From Tenacibaculum agarivorans (GTDB lineage Bacteria; Bacteroidota; Bacteroidia; Flavobacteriales; Flavobacteriaceae), in NCBI RefSeq assembly GCF_001936575.1, contig NZ_MSMP01000008.1:1-64000 (forward strand): a stretch of DNA of 64,000 bases, in the 5' to 3' direction. How positions within the stretch are numbered: the first letter of the stretch is position 1; the number at the start of each line of letters is the position of its first letter. The notes beneath the pieces are model-generated. The model saw nothing but the letters and a program-made list of their open reading frames with translations, had not been told where the DNA came from and did not search any database. The translations under genes were made by a program, and so were the position numbers. Of the stretch, positions 17,788-27,276 are shown piece after piece.

Positions 17788-20205
17788 ATGCTTAATCTAT
17801 ATATAAAAATAGCTATCCGGTATTTATTAAAGAATCCGATGTATTCTCTTATAAACATAGGAGGTCTTTCTACAGGTATTGCCATATTTATATTAATTAT
17901 GGCTTACGTTAAATATGAAAAAAGTTATGATAAATTTGAAGGATCTAGTTCAGTATACAGAGTATATTTAGATTATTTAGAAGGAGATTCTTTTGTGCCT
18001 GGTGATGCCATGACATACAATAAAACTGGGCTAACACTTAAGGAAATATTTCCCGAAATAGTTGAATATGTCAGATTATATTATTTCGAAAAAGTAACGT
18101 TTATAGTTGGTGATAAAATATTTGAACAGTCTTCAGGATCATTAGCAGATAAGAATTTTTTTAAAATTTTTTCCATTCCTTTAGTAAAAGGAGATCGCGA
18201 ATTAGCTCTTCAAGAGCCCAATTCAATTGTTTTAAATGAATCTTTAGCTAAAAAACTATTTGGTGACGTAAATCCTATTAAAAAGACTTGTGAAATTTAT
18301 CAAAACGGTAAAAAGATATTGGTAACAGTAACTGGAGTAATGAAAAACATTCCAGAAAATTCACATTATAAAAATTCATTTCTTATTTCATTTTCAACAC
18401 AAAAAAAATGGGAAGCCTTTAGTAAGAATGACTACGAATTAAACTGGAATAACAATAATTGTTACACTTATATAAAAACAATACCTTCTACAAATGAAGA
18501 AGTTCTTAGGAATAAGATTATTGATAGTGATATTGAAAAAAATAAAGAAGAAAGACACAATATAGAGTCCATAGAAAGTATTCACTTACATTCTAATAAA
18601 CCGTATGAAGTTAACGAAAATGGTAGTGCAAAACGTATTAAATTTCTTACAACTATTGCTTACATAATCATCATTATCTCTTGGCTTAATTATATTAATC
18701 TTTATTCTACAAAATTCTTAGATAGAGGAAAGGAAGTAGGAATGCGAAAAGTAGTTGGTGCCGTTCGTTATCAACTCATTATTCAATCTTTAATAGAACT
18801 AATGGTACTTAATAGTATCTCAATTATTATAGGAATTTCTGTTGCTATTATATTTTTACCTTTATACACATCCTTTTCAGGACATATATTATACTTTAGT
18901 TTTAATGATGTTATAAATCTCTTACCTACATTCTTATTTTTATTTTTTGGCGTTTTATTTATTGGTTTATACCCAGCTATATTATTAAGTAATTCGTCTC
19001 CTATTATTACTCTAAAGAAAAAAATAAATGCCTCTTCCCGTAAATTTAATATCAGAAAAATACTAGTTGTATTTCAGTTTATTATAACTACTTCTTTACT
19101 TATAGGAGCCATAGTTATTCATAAACAGATGCAGTTTATGGGAAAACAATCTACTGGAGTTAATCTTAATGGGGTGATAGCAGTAAAAGGTGAAGTTATT
19201 GGAGTTAAGAATGATTCATTATTAAAGAGAAAATTTAATGTTCTTAAAAATGAACTTGTAACCCTTCCTTTTGTTTCCAAAACAGCTGCTTCAGATACAT
19301 ATCCTGGAGATCATCAAGATAATTTATCCTCTAACAGAGGGATTATAATACCTAGTAAAAAGGAAAGTCTAAAAAAAGTATTTTACAATTATGCTGTTGA
19401 CGAAAATTACTTTAGTATAACAGGAATGAAGTTTATTTCAGGAAAAACATTTAATCCTTCTGTAGAAAATTCTAATACTGAAGTTGTAGTCAATGAAACT
19501 TTTTTAAAAGAAATGGAGTTAGGTAATGCAAAAGATGCAATCGGTGAAACATTAAAATTTTGGAATATAAATTGGACAATTGTAGGTGTTATAGAAGATT
19601 ACAATCATTTTGGTCTAAAGAAATCTATAACCCCAATGCTTATTCGTTATAAAGATAATTCGAAGAATCTTTTAGTACAATTAGAAGCACAAACCGAAGT
19701 AGAGTTTGCAGAAGTTTTAGAAAAAATAGAAAAAAAATGGAGTGCTATATTTCCAGTCAGTACTTTCAATTATGAGTTTCTAGAAAAAAAATATCAACTA
19801 CTTTACAAGGATGATAAAAAATTTAGTGATGCTTTCCAAATATTTACTTTACTGGCTATTTTAATTGCTGCTATGGGGTTATTTGGACTTACTTCCTATA
19901 CATGCTTTCTTCGTAAAAAAGAAATTGGAATAAGAAAAGCTAATGGAGCTTCTGTTTATCAAGTTGTTACGATTTTGAATAAAGATTTTATTAAATGGGC
20001 ATTTTTAGGTTTTATAATATCTATTCCTATTTCTTTTTACACAATGAATATTTGGTTGGAAGATTTTGCTTATAGAATATCTATTAGTTCAGGTGTGATT
20101 ATCCTAGCTGGAATTCTTACATTATGTATTACTATTTTTACAGTAAGCGGACAAAGTATTCAGGCTGCTTTAAATAATCCTACTAAAGTATTGAGAGAAG
20201 ATTAA
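17788..20205 (+). CDS. MacB/FtsX-family ABC permease
   Basis: 805 residues with the doubled layout common in Bacteroidota. Each half has an N-terminal membrane helix and a periplasmic MacB core, followed by membrane helices: residues 20-40; a soluble domain to about 285; helices at about 290-405; a second soluble part; and three C-terminal helices at about 690-800. The motif LDRGKEVGMRKVVGA and its counterpart LRKKEIGIRKANGA in the second half are typical FtsX-domain sequences. It completes the tripartite efflux pump. The substrate is unknown; control by the linked two-component system suggests inducible export. Confidence 0.92.
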   Translation: MLNLYIKIAIRYLLKNPMYSLINIGGLSTGIAIFILIMAYVKYEKSYDKFEGSSSVYRVYLDYLEGDSFVPGDAMTYNKTGLTLKEIFPEIVEYVRLYYFEKVTFIVGDKIFEQSSGSLADKNFFKIFSIPLVKGDRELALQEPNSIVLNESLAKKLFGDVNPIKKTCEIYQNGKKILVTVTGVMKNIPENSHYKNSFLISFSTQKKWEAFSKNDYELNWNNNNCYTYIKTIPSTNEEVLRNKIIDSDIEKNKEERHNIESIESIHLHSNKPYEVNENGSAKRIKFLTTIAYIIIIISWLNYINLYSTKFLDRGKEVGMRKVVGAVRYQLIIQSLIELMVLNSISIIIGISVAIIFLPLYTSFSGHILYFSFNDVINLLPTFLFLFFGVLFIGLYPAILLSNSSPIITLKKKINASSRKFNIRKILVVFQFIITTSLLIGAIVIHKQMQFMGKQSTGVNLNGVIAVKGEVIGVKNDSLLKRKFNVLKNELVTLPFVSKTAASDTYPGDHQDNLSSNRGIIIPSKKESLKKVFYNYAVDENYFSITGMKFISGKTFNPSVENSNTEVVVNETFLKEMELGNAKDAIGETLKFWNINWTIVGVIEDYNHFGLKKSITPMLIRYKDNSKNLLVQLEAQTEVEFAEVLEKIEKKWSAIFPVSTFNYEFLEKKYQLLYKDDKKFSDAFQIFTLLAILIAAMGLFGLTSYTCFLRKKEIGIRKANGASVYQVVTILNKDFIKWAFLGFIISIPISFYTMNIWLEDFAYRISISSGVIILAGILTLCITIFTVSGQSIQAALNNPTKVLRED

Positions 20206-20333
20206 TGAAGAGGTAATCTTATATATTATGATCTAAATAACTGATTGTTATTAAAATAAGAATGTAGAGGCTTGCTATTCTTCATTTGGAGTATAGCTTA
20301 AAATTATTGTTTAAAAATAAAATAATTAGAAAT

Positions 20334-21089
20334 ATGAAAAATACAATGCTAAAAATAATGATACTTAGTTTAATAATTATCATTGGTATACAAGACCTAT
20401 TAGGGCAATCAAAAACTATTCAGTTAAATAGTTTTGATAAGGTAATTGTTAGTCCTCATATTGAGGCTGTTTTTAGAAAAGGAGAAAAAGAATCCGTTAC
20501 AATTAACGAATTAAAAGTTCCTATGGAAAAACTTAATATCGAGGTTGAAAAGAATACCCTACACATATTTTTAGAAGGAGCCAAAATAACTACAAAAACA
20601 AAAGTCATTAAAGAAAATGGGTATAAAAAAAAGGAGCCTATTTATAAAGGAACACAAGCAAAAATTATAATAACATATAAAAATGTTGACGTTTATTCTT
20701 TAAGGGGAGAAGAAAAGTTTGAATTAGAGGGTGTTGTGGAACAAAATAAAGTTAAGTTTAATATTTATGGAGCTTCTCAAACTTTAATTAATGAATTAAA
20801 TGTTGATGATTTACGAGTTACTATTTATGGAGAAAGTTTTCTAGAAATAAAGAAAGGTAATATTGATAGACAAAAATTTACTGCTTATGGGGAAAGTAAA
20901 ATTAATACACTAGGAGTTGTTAATAATACTACAAAAATTACAGCATATGGAGATGGAGATTATCGGTTCAATGTTACAGATTTATTAAAAGTTACAGCTT
21001 ACGGAGAGGCAGAAGTAGGATATAAAGGATCTCCTAAAATTAAAAAAGGATTAATTATTGGAAATACAACAATAAAGAGTATTGAGTAG
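20334..21089 (+). CDS. Secreted DUF2807-like (head GIN) repeat protein
   Basis: 251 residues from the ATG at 20334; an in-frame TTG 48 bases upstream is a poorer start because the ATG gives a clean signal peptide (hydrophobic segment ending LLGQ). The mature part begins KTIQLNSFDKVIVSPHIEAVF, as in Bacteroidota DUF2807 proteins, and continues as a repetitive beta structure with recurring TxYGE/TAYGE units (about five copies). Such proteins are exported and predicted to form a beta-solenoid; their role is unknown. It ends 4 bases before the PPTase gene. Confidence 0.75.
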   Translation: MKNTMLKIMILSLIIIIGIQDLLGQSKTIQLNSFDKVIVSPHIEAVFRKGEKESVTINELKVPMEKLNIEVEKNTLHIFLEGAKITTKTKVIKENGYKKKEPIYKGTQAKIIITYKNVDVYSLRGEEKFELEGVVEQNKVKFNIYGASQTLINELNVDDLRVTIYGESFLEIKKGNIDRQKFTAYGESKINTLGVVNNTTKITAYGDGDYRFNVTDLLKVTAYGEAEVGYKGSPKIKKGLIIGNTTIKSIE

Positions 21090-21093
21090 TTCC

Positions 21094-21756
21094 ATGGTTT
21101 ACATTTATTATGCTTATATAGACGAGAAAAATCACCGTAACTTAATACAAAACAGTTTAACGAAGTTCTCTAAAAAGTATCAACAAAAAATTTTAAAATA
21201 CCGTAGATGGCAAGATGCTCAATTGTCCTTATTAGGTAGGCTTTTATTATTAAACGGTATGAAAGATTTAAATAGTGAATTAGAAGTGTTTGAGTTAGAG
21301 TATACGGAATACAACAAACCCTTTTTTTCAAATTTAGACTTAAAATTTAATATTTCTCATTCGGGTAATATCGTTTTATGTGCTATTTCTAAATCTTACG
21401 ATTTAGGAGTAGATATTGAACTCATTAAAGATGTGGAAATAGAAATTTTTAAAGATCAAATGACTATTTATGAATGGAAGAAAATAGAAAAGAATAATTA
21501 TCCAGAAATTGCTTTTTATGAGTATTGGACACAAAAAGAAGCAATAATAAAGGCACATGGAAAAGGTTTATCTATACCGTTAAAATCATTTGAAGTAAAA
21601 GATAATAAAACACAAATTGATAATGATGTATTTTATGTTTCCAATATTACAATAGAAGAAGGGTACACTTGTAACATAGCCTCCCAAAATGCAATTCATA
21701 AAAAAGACATAATCATTAACAAAGTAGATACAAGGAATTTAGTTACTATACGGTAA
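21094..21756 (+). CDS. 4'-phosphopantetheinyl transferase (Sfp type)
   Basis: 220 residues from the ATG at 21094, 4 bases after the previous stop; a TTG at 21082 would overlap that gene and is less likely. Sfp-family motifs are visible: FNISHSGN (near 85), LGVDIELI with the metal-binding aspartate/glutamate, and FYEYWTQKEAIIKAHGKGL with the WxxKEA core. It transfers the phosphopantetheine arm to carrier proteins, so it is the likely activator of the NRPS carriers encoded at 1-5919, although an unrelated operon lies between them. Confidence 0.92.
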   Translation: MVYIYYAYIDEKNHRNLIQNSLTKFSKKYQQKILKYRRWQDAQLSLLGRLLLLNGMKDLNSELEVFELEYTEYNKPFFSNLDLKFNISHSGNIVLCAISKSYDLGVDIELIKDVEIEIFKDQMTIYEWKKIEKNNYPEIAFYEYWTQKEAIIKAHGKGLSIPLKSFEVKDNKTQIDNDVFYVSNITIEEGYTCNIASQNAIHKKDIIINKVDTRNLVTIR

Positions 21757-21823
21757 TTTACTTATGTACCTAGTGTTTTAACTTTTGAGTTATCAAGCTT
21801 TATTCTGTTTTTAGTGTAGAAGA

Positions 21824-22627
21824 TTACAACTCTTTTAGAATTTTTTTCGCCTCTTTATACTTGTAATGGTTAGGATTAGTAATAATAAGATTAAGTACTT
21901 TTCGAGCACTTTCTCGATCTTCTTTTTTCAAAAATAATAATGCTTTATACCAATGTCCTTCCTGAGAAACAATATATGTGCTAGAACTAATTGTCTTGAA
22001 AATTTCTAGTGCTTGATCATAATTTTTGAGCTCTAAATATGCAATACCTTTATAAAGTAATGTAACTCCGCTAATTTTCTGTGTTATTTGTTCTTCTTTA
22101 AGAATAAGTTCTAACGCTTTTTGAAACTCTTTAGCTTCAAAGGCTTCTTGAGCTAAGTTAAGGTTTACAGCACTATTAGTATTTCGAACAACCATAGAAG
22201 GTAATTCTGATAAATCTATAGATTCAGCATACAACTCTTGTGAAGAACTTTTTCTAGGAAGTAAAAAAACTAAACTTCCAATAATAAGTATTGCAGCTGC
22301 AGCAGTATACCATTTTTTGAAACTTTTTTTAGAAGAGTTTCGTTGCGTACTTTGATATTCGGTGTTTACTTGTTCTAATGTCTTTTTAAAACCCTCAGTT
22401 GCCTTACTTTTATAAACTTTCTGATAAAGCTCTTTTTTTTCAGAGGAAATATTTTTAGCTAAACTCCATTCATCAGGATTCAATGTTTCAAATAGTTGTT
22501 GTTCTATAAGTACCTGTTCTCGAAATGTAGAATCAATACGCATGCGTTGCTCTACTTCTACAATTTGAGTAGAAGAAAGTCGATCATTGAGATAATCAGA
22601 AATTAATTCGTGCTCTTCACTAGTCAT
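21824..22627 (-). CDS. Membrane anti-sigma-like protein with TPR repeats
   Basis: 267 residues. The N-terminal 80 residues are cytosolic and acidic (EEHELISDYLNDRLSS), like short anti-sigma regions. One membrane helix follows (near 108-124) and then a periplasmic part with tetratricopeptide-like helices (ALELILKEEQ, LYKGIAYLELKNYDQALEIF). The ATG overlaps the stop of the sigma factor gene by 4 bases, so the two are translationally coupled. I infer that it holds the ECF sigma factor until an envelope signal arrives. Confidence 0.75.
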   Translation of the reverse strand: MTSEEHELISDYLNDRLSSTQIVEVEQRMRIDSTFREQVLIEQQLFETLNPDEWSLAKNISSEKKELYQKVYKSKATEGFKKTLEQVNTEYQSTQRNSSKKSFKKWYTAAAAILIIGSLVFLLPRKSSSQELYAESIDLSELPSMVVRNTNSAVNLNLAQEAFEAKEFQKALELILKEEQITQKISGVTLLYKGIAYLELKNYDQALEIFKTISSSTYIVSQEGHWYKALLFLKKEDRESARKVLNLIITNPNHYKYKEAKKILKEL

Positions 22628-23208
22628 AATTCTTTCAAGTCTTTAAAACGAGGATCTTTAGTTATAATTTCAATAAGTTTATTTTTACATTTAAAAACAC
22701 GTTGACGAACTACAGATTCAGAGTTATAATTAAATATATTCTTAATTTCTAGATACGATTTCTTCTTAAAATATAAAGATAAAACTTGTCTACAGTTTTC
22801 AGAGATTTGCTCTAATTTTTCATTGAATAATTCCCAACGTTCTTGCTCTAAAGCTAGTAAAGCAAGTTCATGCTCTTCATTTTGAAGTTCAAAAAAAGTG
22901 TCTTTTGTTACCTTAGTTTTCGAATTTTTAAGCTCTCGTCTCCAAATGTTTCTACAAACGGTGAAAAAATAAGCTTTAAAAGAACCATTAATTGTAAAAG
23001 GTTCATTTCTGTAACGAATCATGAGCTGTATTAATCCTTTCTGAAAAACATCTTCAGCGATCTCTTGGCTACCTCCGTTTTTTATAATGTAAGATTGTAC
23101 ACTAGGAAAAATACGATCATAAATTTCTCGTATAATTATAGAATCGTTAGCTACTAATGCTTCTAAGTATTCAGAGCTTTTTAACACTTCATTTTTTCTT
23201 TCTACCAC
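22624..23208 (-). CDS. ECF-type RNA polymerase sigma factor
   Basis: 194 residues. Region 2 is visible as EDVFQKGLIQLMIRYRNEPF and AYFFTVCRNIWRREL, and region 4 as a helix-turn-helix (LSLYFKKKSYLEIKNIFNYN, then RQRVFKCKNKLIE). The only in-frame start is GTG at 23208. It is divergent from the lipoprotein/CHAT pair with 85 bases between start codons, so it may control those genes. Confidence 0.9.
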   Translation of the reverse strand: MVERKNEVLKSSEYLEALVANDSIIIREIYDRIFPSVQSYIIKNGGSQEIAEDVFQKGLIQLMIRYRNEPFTINGSFKAYFFTVCRNIWRRELKNSKTKVTKDTFFELQNEEHELALLALEQERWELFNEKLEQISENCRQVLSLYFKKKSYLEIKNIFNYNSESVVRQRVFKCKNKLIEIITKDPRFKDLKEL

Positions 23209-23225
23209 TCACAAAAATAAACTTT

Positions 23226-23233
23226 TATATTTG
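23226..23233 (+). promoter_or_regulatory. Possible -7 element of the lipoprotein/CHAT operon
   Basis: TATATTTG matches the Bacteroidota -7 consensus TANNTTTG, about 60 bases before the lipoprotein ATG. No clear -33 TTG is found at the right distance, which would fit control by the ECF sigma factor or an activator. Confidence 0.35.
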
Positions 23234-23293
23234 CTAAGGTAACATTTGTGATTTTTTTAGCACAAATAGGTATATAAACCTAATTTGTATTTT

Positions 23294-23809
23294 ATGAAGT
23301 TTTTTTTAAGAAAAAGCAAGCTTTTATTTTTAAGTATGTTTTTAACTCTTATTGCCTGCTCCTCAGATCGTCAATTAGATGAAGAAATCGTAATTATAGA
23401 GTCATTAAAAGTTAAGAATACTATTGTTTCCAAAAATAGAAATCCAAAAAATTATACAGGTATAATTGGTCAAGGTCGAATGTACGATTGTTCCTCAATT
23501 ATTATGTCTGCAAATGAAGTGTTTTCATTTTATGTAGAGTGGGAAGATGGTGTAACAGAGGAAGAAAAGCATCAAGCACGATTAAGTCATTTAGCTACAG
23601 GGTATTTACTTTGTGTTGACTTAGATTTTTGTCCAGACAATCTTAATGGAGAGTTATGGAAGGTACAGGGATATTGTCCTGCAGAAGTTGAGTGTAAACC
23701 AAGGGTACAAATTCCAACACATCCAGATCTTAGACTTGCTGTTTTTGTAGATAATCCATCAACATTCAATTGTCCAGTATCAATTTTAACCCATCCTATT
23801 GACAACTAA
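23294..23809 (+). CDS. Cysteine-containing lipoprotein, function unknown
   Basis: 171 residues from the ATG at 23294. A lipobox (LTLIAC, then SSDR) marks export and lipidation. The mature protein has several cysteines (YDCSS, LLCVDLDFCPD, GYCPAEVEC, FNCPVS), which suggests disulfides. I do not recognise a family. Its end overlaps the TTG start of the CHAT-TPR gene by 11 bases, so it is probably a partner of that protein. Confidence 0.7.
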   Translation: MKFFLRKSKLLFLSMFLTLIACSSDRQLDEEIVIIESLKVKNTIVSKNRNPKNYTGIIGQGRMYDCSSIIMSANEVFSFYVEWEDGVTEEEKHQARLSHLATGYLLCVDLDFCPDNLNGELWKVQGYCPAEVECKPRVQIPTHPDLRLAVFVDNPSTFNCPVSILTHPIDN

Positions 23810-26519
23810 TATTAAAATACTTTTTTGGCTTTTGGTCTTACTTTTTGTAGTTGAGGTTAGAAGTCAAAATTATTTTAAAGAATACCAAAATCTTGATTTC
23901 ACTAAAGAGTATCCTTTGCTTAAAAAGGAAGTCGATAGTTTGTTAAGATTGTGTGAGAATGAGATGACTTTTGTAAAAATATCAGGAGATTTTTCAAAAA
24001 GAATATGGTATTCACATTTAGATGATGCAATTTACTATGTAAATGTATCGATTACGTCTTTAGAATCAATTAAAAATCAAGAAACTGAACTATCTGCGCT
24101 ATATTTTAGAAGAGGTTATTTTCACTACAGACAAGGCAAAAACTCACAAGCATTAATTAATTATAAAAAAGTAATAGCATTAAATGCTGTGCAAATAAGA
24201 GTTGCTCAGAGTTATTGTGAAATTGGTCGTATTTATTTGGATGAAGGAGATTTCTATGAAGCTGTTGAATATTATAAGGAAGGGATTCGGATTCTTGAAG
24301 AGTTAAAGGATTATAAAAAGATAATTAATCAATACCTAAACCTAGCTATTGTTTATGATGGGATTGGAGGGAAGAACGGCATAGAAAATAAGATTCGTTC
24401 ATTACAAAAGGCAGAATCGTTATTAGCAAAAATCCCTTTTGATTATAATCAAGAAATTAGTTTAAATAATAGCCTAGCTTTTTTATACATAGAAAATGGT
24501 TTGTTTGATTTTAAGAAAGCTAGAAAATACCATTTCAAAAATTTAGCACTATATCGAGAAAATAACGATTCAGAAAATACATGTAATACATATGCAAACT
24601 TAGCTGACTTATATAATTTAGTTAAAAAAGATAGTGCCAAAGTATTTATAGAAAAAGGAATGAACTTTTGTAATGATTCTATAACAATAGCCAAATATAA
24701 GCATCAGTTGAGTACCTTTTTTAAGCATAAAAAAGAGTACACAAAAGCATTAGGTACATTACAGTCTACATTAAATACAATTGGAAATTTAAATGACGAA
24801 ATTAAAGATGTTCAAAATATTTCAATCTTAAAAAAGTTATCCAATATTCCTTATATAGTAGATGTTTTAATAGACAAATCTAATCTTTTAATGTTAAGAG
24901 GAACATCTGAGAATGTTAATGATGATCTTGTCATAGCTCTTCAAAATATAAAATTGGCGGATCAGTTATTATCATATTTACATCAAGAAAACAGAGAGGA
25001 GCAATCGAAGCTCTATTGGAGGTCTAAAGCATCTCAATTATATGCATTAGGAGTTTCAATAGCAATGATTTTAAATGATCATAATGCGGCATTCTATTTT
25101 ATTGAGAGAAATAAGGCCATTATACTTATTGAAGGAATTAAAGAGAATGTAGATGATAGACTTCCTTTAAGTGTAAAGGAGCGAAAACATACTTTGAAGA
25201 AGGAAATTTTAAAGAAGGAAAAAGAAGAACCCAATAGAATAGAAAGTGATTTATTTCAATATAAACAGCGTTATCAGAAATTTATAGATTCTTTAAAAGT
25301 AACTTTTCCTACATATAATGATGCAAAAAGTCAAGCAGAAGTTATTAGTGTAGAAGAAATACAACAGAAACTAGAAAAAAATACAGCAATTGTTTCTTAC
25401 ATATGGAATGCGGATGATAAAAATAACCCTACATTACATGGCGTACTAATAACTAAAGAAGAGGCTCATGTTTTTGATGTAAAAGAAACAAGAAATGTAA
25501 TTTCCCTTGTAGCGGATTTTAGGCAACGTATTTCACAACCTTTTGAGACTATAACAAATAAAAAGAGCTTTCAAGAAACAGCTCATGATCTATATAAATT
25601 GTTATTTCCTGAAGAAAAAGTAAGAAGATTACTTACTGGAAAAAAACTTATTATTGTACCTGATGGAGAATTACAAAATATTCCGTTTGAAGCGTTGATT
25701 ACGAATAAAAATACAAATGAATATTTGATAGAAACAAACCAAATTAGCTACGCATATTCAGTTTCTTTTTTAGTATATAATAGTAGTTTACAAAGAGAAG
25801 TTAAAAAAGGTTTTGTAGGATTTGCACCTATATCTTTTAGACATGATTCATTAAGTACTTTGAAAAAAACAGCTGATGAATTAAAAAGTATCCAAGCCGT
25901 AATGAATGGACGTAAGTTTTTACAGAATGAAGCTACAAAAAACACTTTTTTTTCCGAAGCACCAGGAAATAGTATGCTGCATTTAGCAACGCATGCAGAA
26001 GCATCAGGTAATCCATGGATTGCTTTTCATGATAGTAAATTGATGACTTATGAATTATATACAAGCTCTATTCCAGCTGAGCTAGTAGTTTTGAGTGGTT
26101 GCGGTACATCATTAGGAGAAATTTCACAAGGAGAAGGAGTGATGAGTTTGTCTCGCGGGTTTTTCCATGCTGGAGCGAATACGGTAGTATCTACTTTGTG
26201 GAACGTTAACGACAAAGCCACTGCTAAAATCATGGAGAGTTTTTATAAGAATTTAAAATCAGGACAATCAAAAGCTATGGCATTGCACAATGCAAAGTTA
26301 CAGTATTTACAAACCACTAAAACTTCTGAAGTTGCTCCGTATTATTGGGCATCTATAATTTTAATGGGTGATGGAGAAATAGTTTTATACACATCATTTT
26401 TAGATAAATTTCTATGGGTACTGGGAGGAATTGTATTGTTTTTAGGCGTATTTTTTATCTTTATTAAGCGTAAACTAAACTCTTCTCGTTATTTCGAGCG
26501 TTTTTACGAAGCAATATGA
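23799..26519 (+). CDS. CHAT-domain protease-like protein with TPR repeats and C-terminal membrane anchor
   Basis: 906 residues. A signal peptide (to about 23) is followed by TPR repeats (about 80-450), then a CHAT domain with the caspase-like dyad His732 (LHLATHA) and Cys768 (VLSGCGTS), plus the conserved segments GVMSLSRGFFHAGANTVVSTLW and APYYWASIILMGD. One membrane helix lies near 870-890 with a short basic tail, so the protease faces the periplasm. The only plausible start is TTG 23799, overlapping the lipoprotein gene. CHAT proteins are clan CD peptidases; some act in defence or cell-death pathways. Here the genetic link is to an ECF sigma/anti-sigma pair, so envelope-stress proteolysis is equally possible. 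Confidence 0.88.
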   Translation: MTTNIKILFWLLVLLFVVEVRSQNYFKEYQNLDFTKEYPLLKKEVDSLLRLCENEMTFVKISGDFSKRIWYSHLDDAIYYVNVSITSLESIKNQETELSALYFRRGYFHYRQGKNSQALINYKKVIALNAVQIRVAQSYCEIGRIYLDEGDFYEAVEYYKEGIRILEELKDYKKIINQYLNLAIVYDGIGGKNGIENKIRSLQKAESLLAKIPFDYNQEISLNNSLAFLYIENGLFDFKKARKYHFKNLALYRENNDSENTCNTYANLADLYNLVKKDSAKVFIEKGMNFCNDSITIAKYKHQLSTFFKHKKEYTKALGTLQSTLNTIGNLNDEIKDVQNISILKKLSNIPYIVDVLIDKSNLLMLRGTSENVNDDLVIALQNIKLADQLLSYLHQENREEQSKLYWRSKASQLYALGVSIAMILNDHNAAFYFIERNKAIILIEGIKENVDDRLPLSVKERKHTLKKEILKKEKEEPNRIESDLFQYKQRYQKFIDSLKVTFPTYNDAKSQAEVISVEEIQQKLEKNTAIVSYIWNADDKNNPTLHGVLITKEEAHVFDVKETRNVISLVADFRQRISQPFETITNKKSFQETAHDLYKLLFPEEKVRRLLTGKKLIIVPDGELQNIPFEALITNKNTNEYLIETNQISYAYSVSFLVYNSSLQREVKKGFVGFAPISFRHDSLSTLKKTADELKSIQAVMNGRKFLQNEATKNTFFSEAPGNSMLHLATHAEASGNPWIAFHDSKLMTYELYTSSIPAELVVLSGCGTSLGEISQGEGVMSLSRGFFHAGANTVVSTLWNVNDKATAKIMESFYKNLKSGQSKAMALHNAKLQYLQTTKTSEVAPYYWASIILMGDGEIVLYTSFLDKFLWVLGGIVLFLGVFFIFIKRKLNSSRYFERFYEAI

Positions 26520-26704
26520 AATAAAAGTGCTAAGAAGATTTATTAATTAAAACGCTACGTTTTCTATTGACAAGTTTTTTCCATAATATTTTGTGCTAAT
26601 CTTTGAACAAGTTAAACTATAATCTTTCGCTTCTGTTTGTTTATACAATAGAAATTTAGGCAGTAAATAAATTGAGATATAAAGGCTATTTTATTTAATG
26701 TTAG

Positions 26705-26740
26705 ATAATGACTCTCTAAATGGATATAAAGAGTCATTAT
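26705..26740 (-). terminator. Hairpin behind the first double-glycine peptide gene
   Basis: A perfect 11-bp stem (ATAATGACTCT at 26705-26715 with AGAGTCATTAT at 26730-26740) has a 14-base loop and starts 9 bases after the stop of the minus-strand peptide gene. It lacks a strong U tract, so it may be a processing or stability element instead. Confidence 0.55.
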
Positions 26741-26748
26741 CAATTAAA

Positions 26749-26955
26749 TTAACATGTCGTTAGAATTGACATATGACATTGTTTATCTCGACTACAATAA
26801 ACTTTATAACAAGTACTACCTGTTGGAGTGTGAACATAAACTGATTCTCCACAATCTTCATCAGTATCACATTGAGGAGCAAGTTTTAAACCACCACAAA
26901 TTTCTTTTTGTTCTACTTTAGATAAGATTTTACCTACATTTTTTAAATTTTTCAT
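26749..26955 (-). CDS. Double-glycine-leader peptide precursor with six core cysteines
   Basis: 68 residues. The leader (MKNLKNVGKILSKVEQKEI, then CGG) matches the flavobacterial double-glycine leaders of bacteriocin-like or signal peptides. Cleavage after GG would release a core of about 45 residues with six cysteines (QC, DC, TC, YC, QC and TC contexts), enough for three disulfides or other crosslinks. A near-identical leader is encoded in the next gene upstream on the same strand. No C39-peptidase transporter or modification enzyme is seen nearby, so export may use a transporter elsewhere in the genome. Confidence 0.8.
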   Translation of the reverse strand: MKNLKNVGKILSKVEQKEICGGLKLAPQCDTDEDCGESVYVHTPTGSTCYKVYCSRDKQCHMSILTTC

Positions 26956-27012
26956 AATTAAATATTGAGTTTTAAATTAAGTAAAAAGTTAATGCCCTCT
27001 GCCTGTTAATTA

Positions 27013-27276
27013 TTAACATCCTGCAGGGGTTGGTATTATTGCACTAAAAGAAACAGGAAACATGTTTATTGTTGGATCAAATTCTGTAGTTGTATGAAAA
27101 GTAGATGTATCAGAATCATGATAGTCTGGATCGTTACGATCTGGGTGACTCCAATAACCATAAGTTATAGTATAACATACTACATAATTTTGTGGATTAG
27201 GATCTTTTATTCCTCCATTGATTGTTTTTTGTTCTACTTTAGTTAGGGGTTGCCCTATGTTTTTTAAATTTTTCAT
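27013..27276 (-). CDS. Second double-glycine-leader peptide precursor
   Basis: 87 residues from the ATG at 27276; an upstream in-frame start would place residues before the conserved leader and is rejected. The leader MKNLKNIGQPLTKVEQKTI, ending NGG, is clearly homologous to that of the neighbouring peptide. The core of about 65 residues differs strongly: it is rich in Thr, Asp, Pro and His and has only two cysteines, one at the C-terminus (PTPAGC). The pair therefore shares an export signal but not a core type. Confidence 0.78.
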   Translation of the reverse strand: MKNLKNIGQPLTKVEQKTINGGIKDPNPQNYVVCYTITYGYWSHPDRNDPDYHDSDTSTFHTTTEFDPTINMFPVSFSAIIPTPAGC

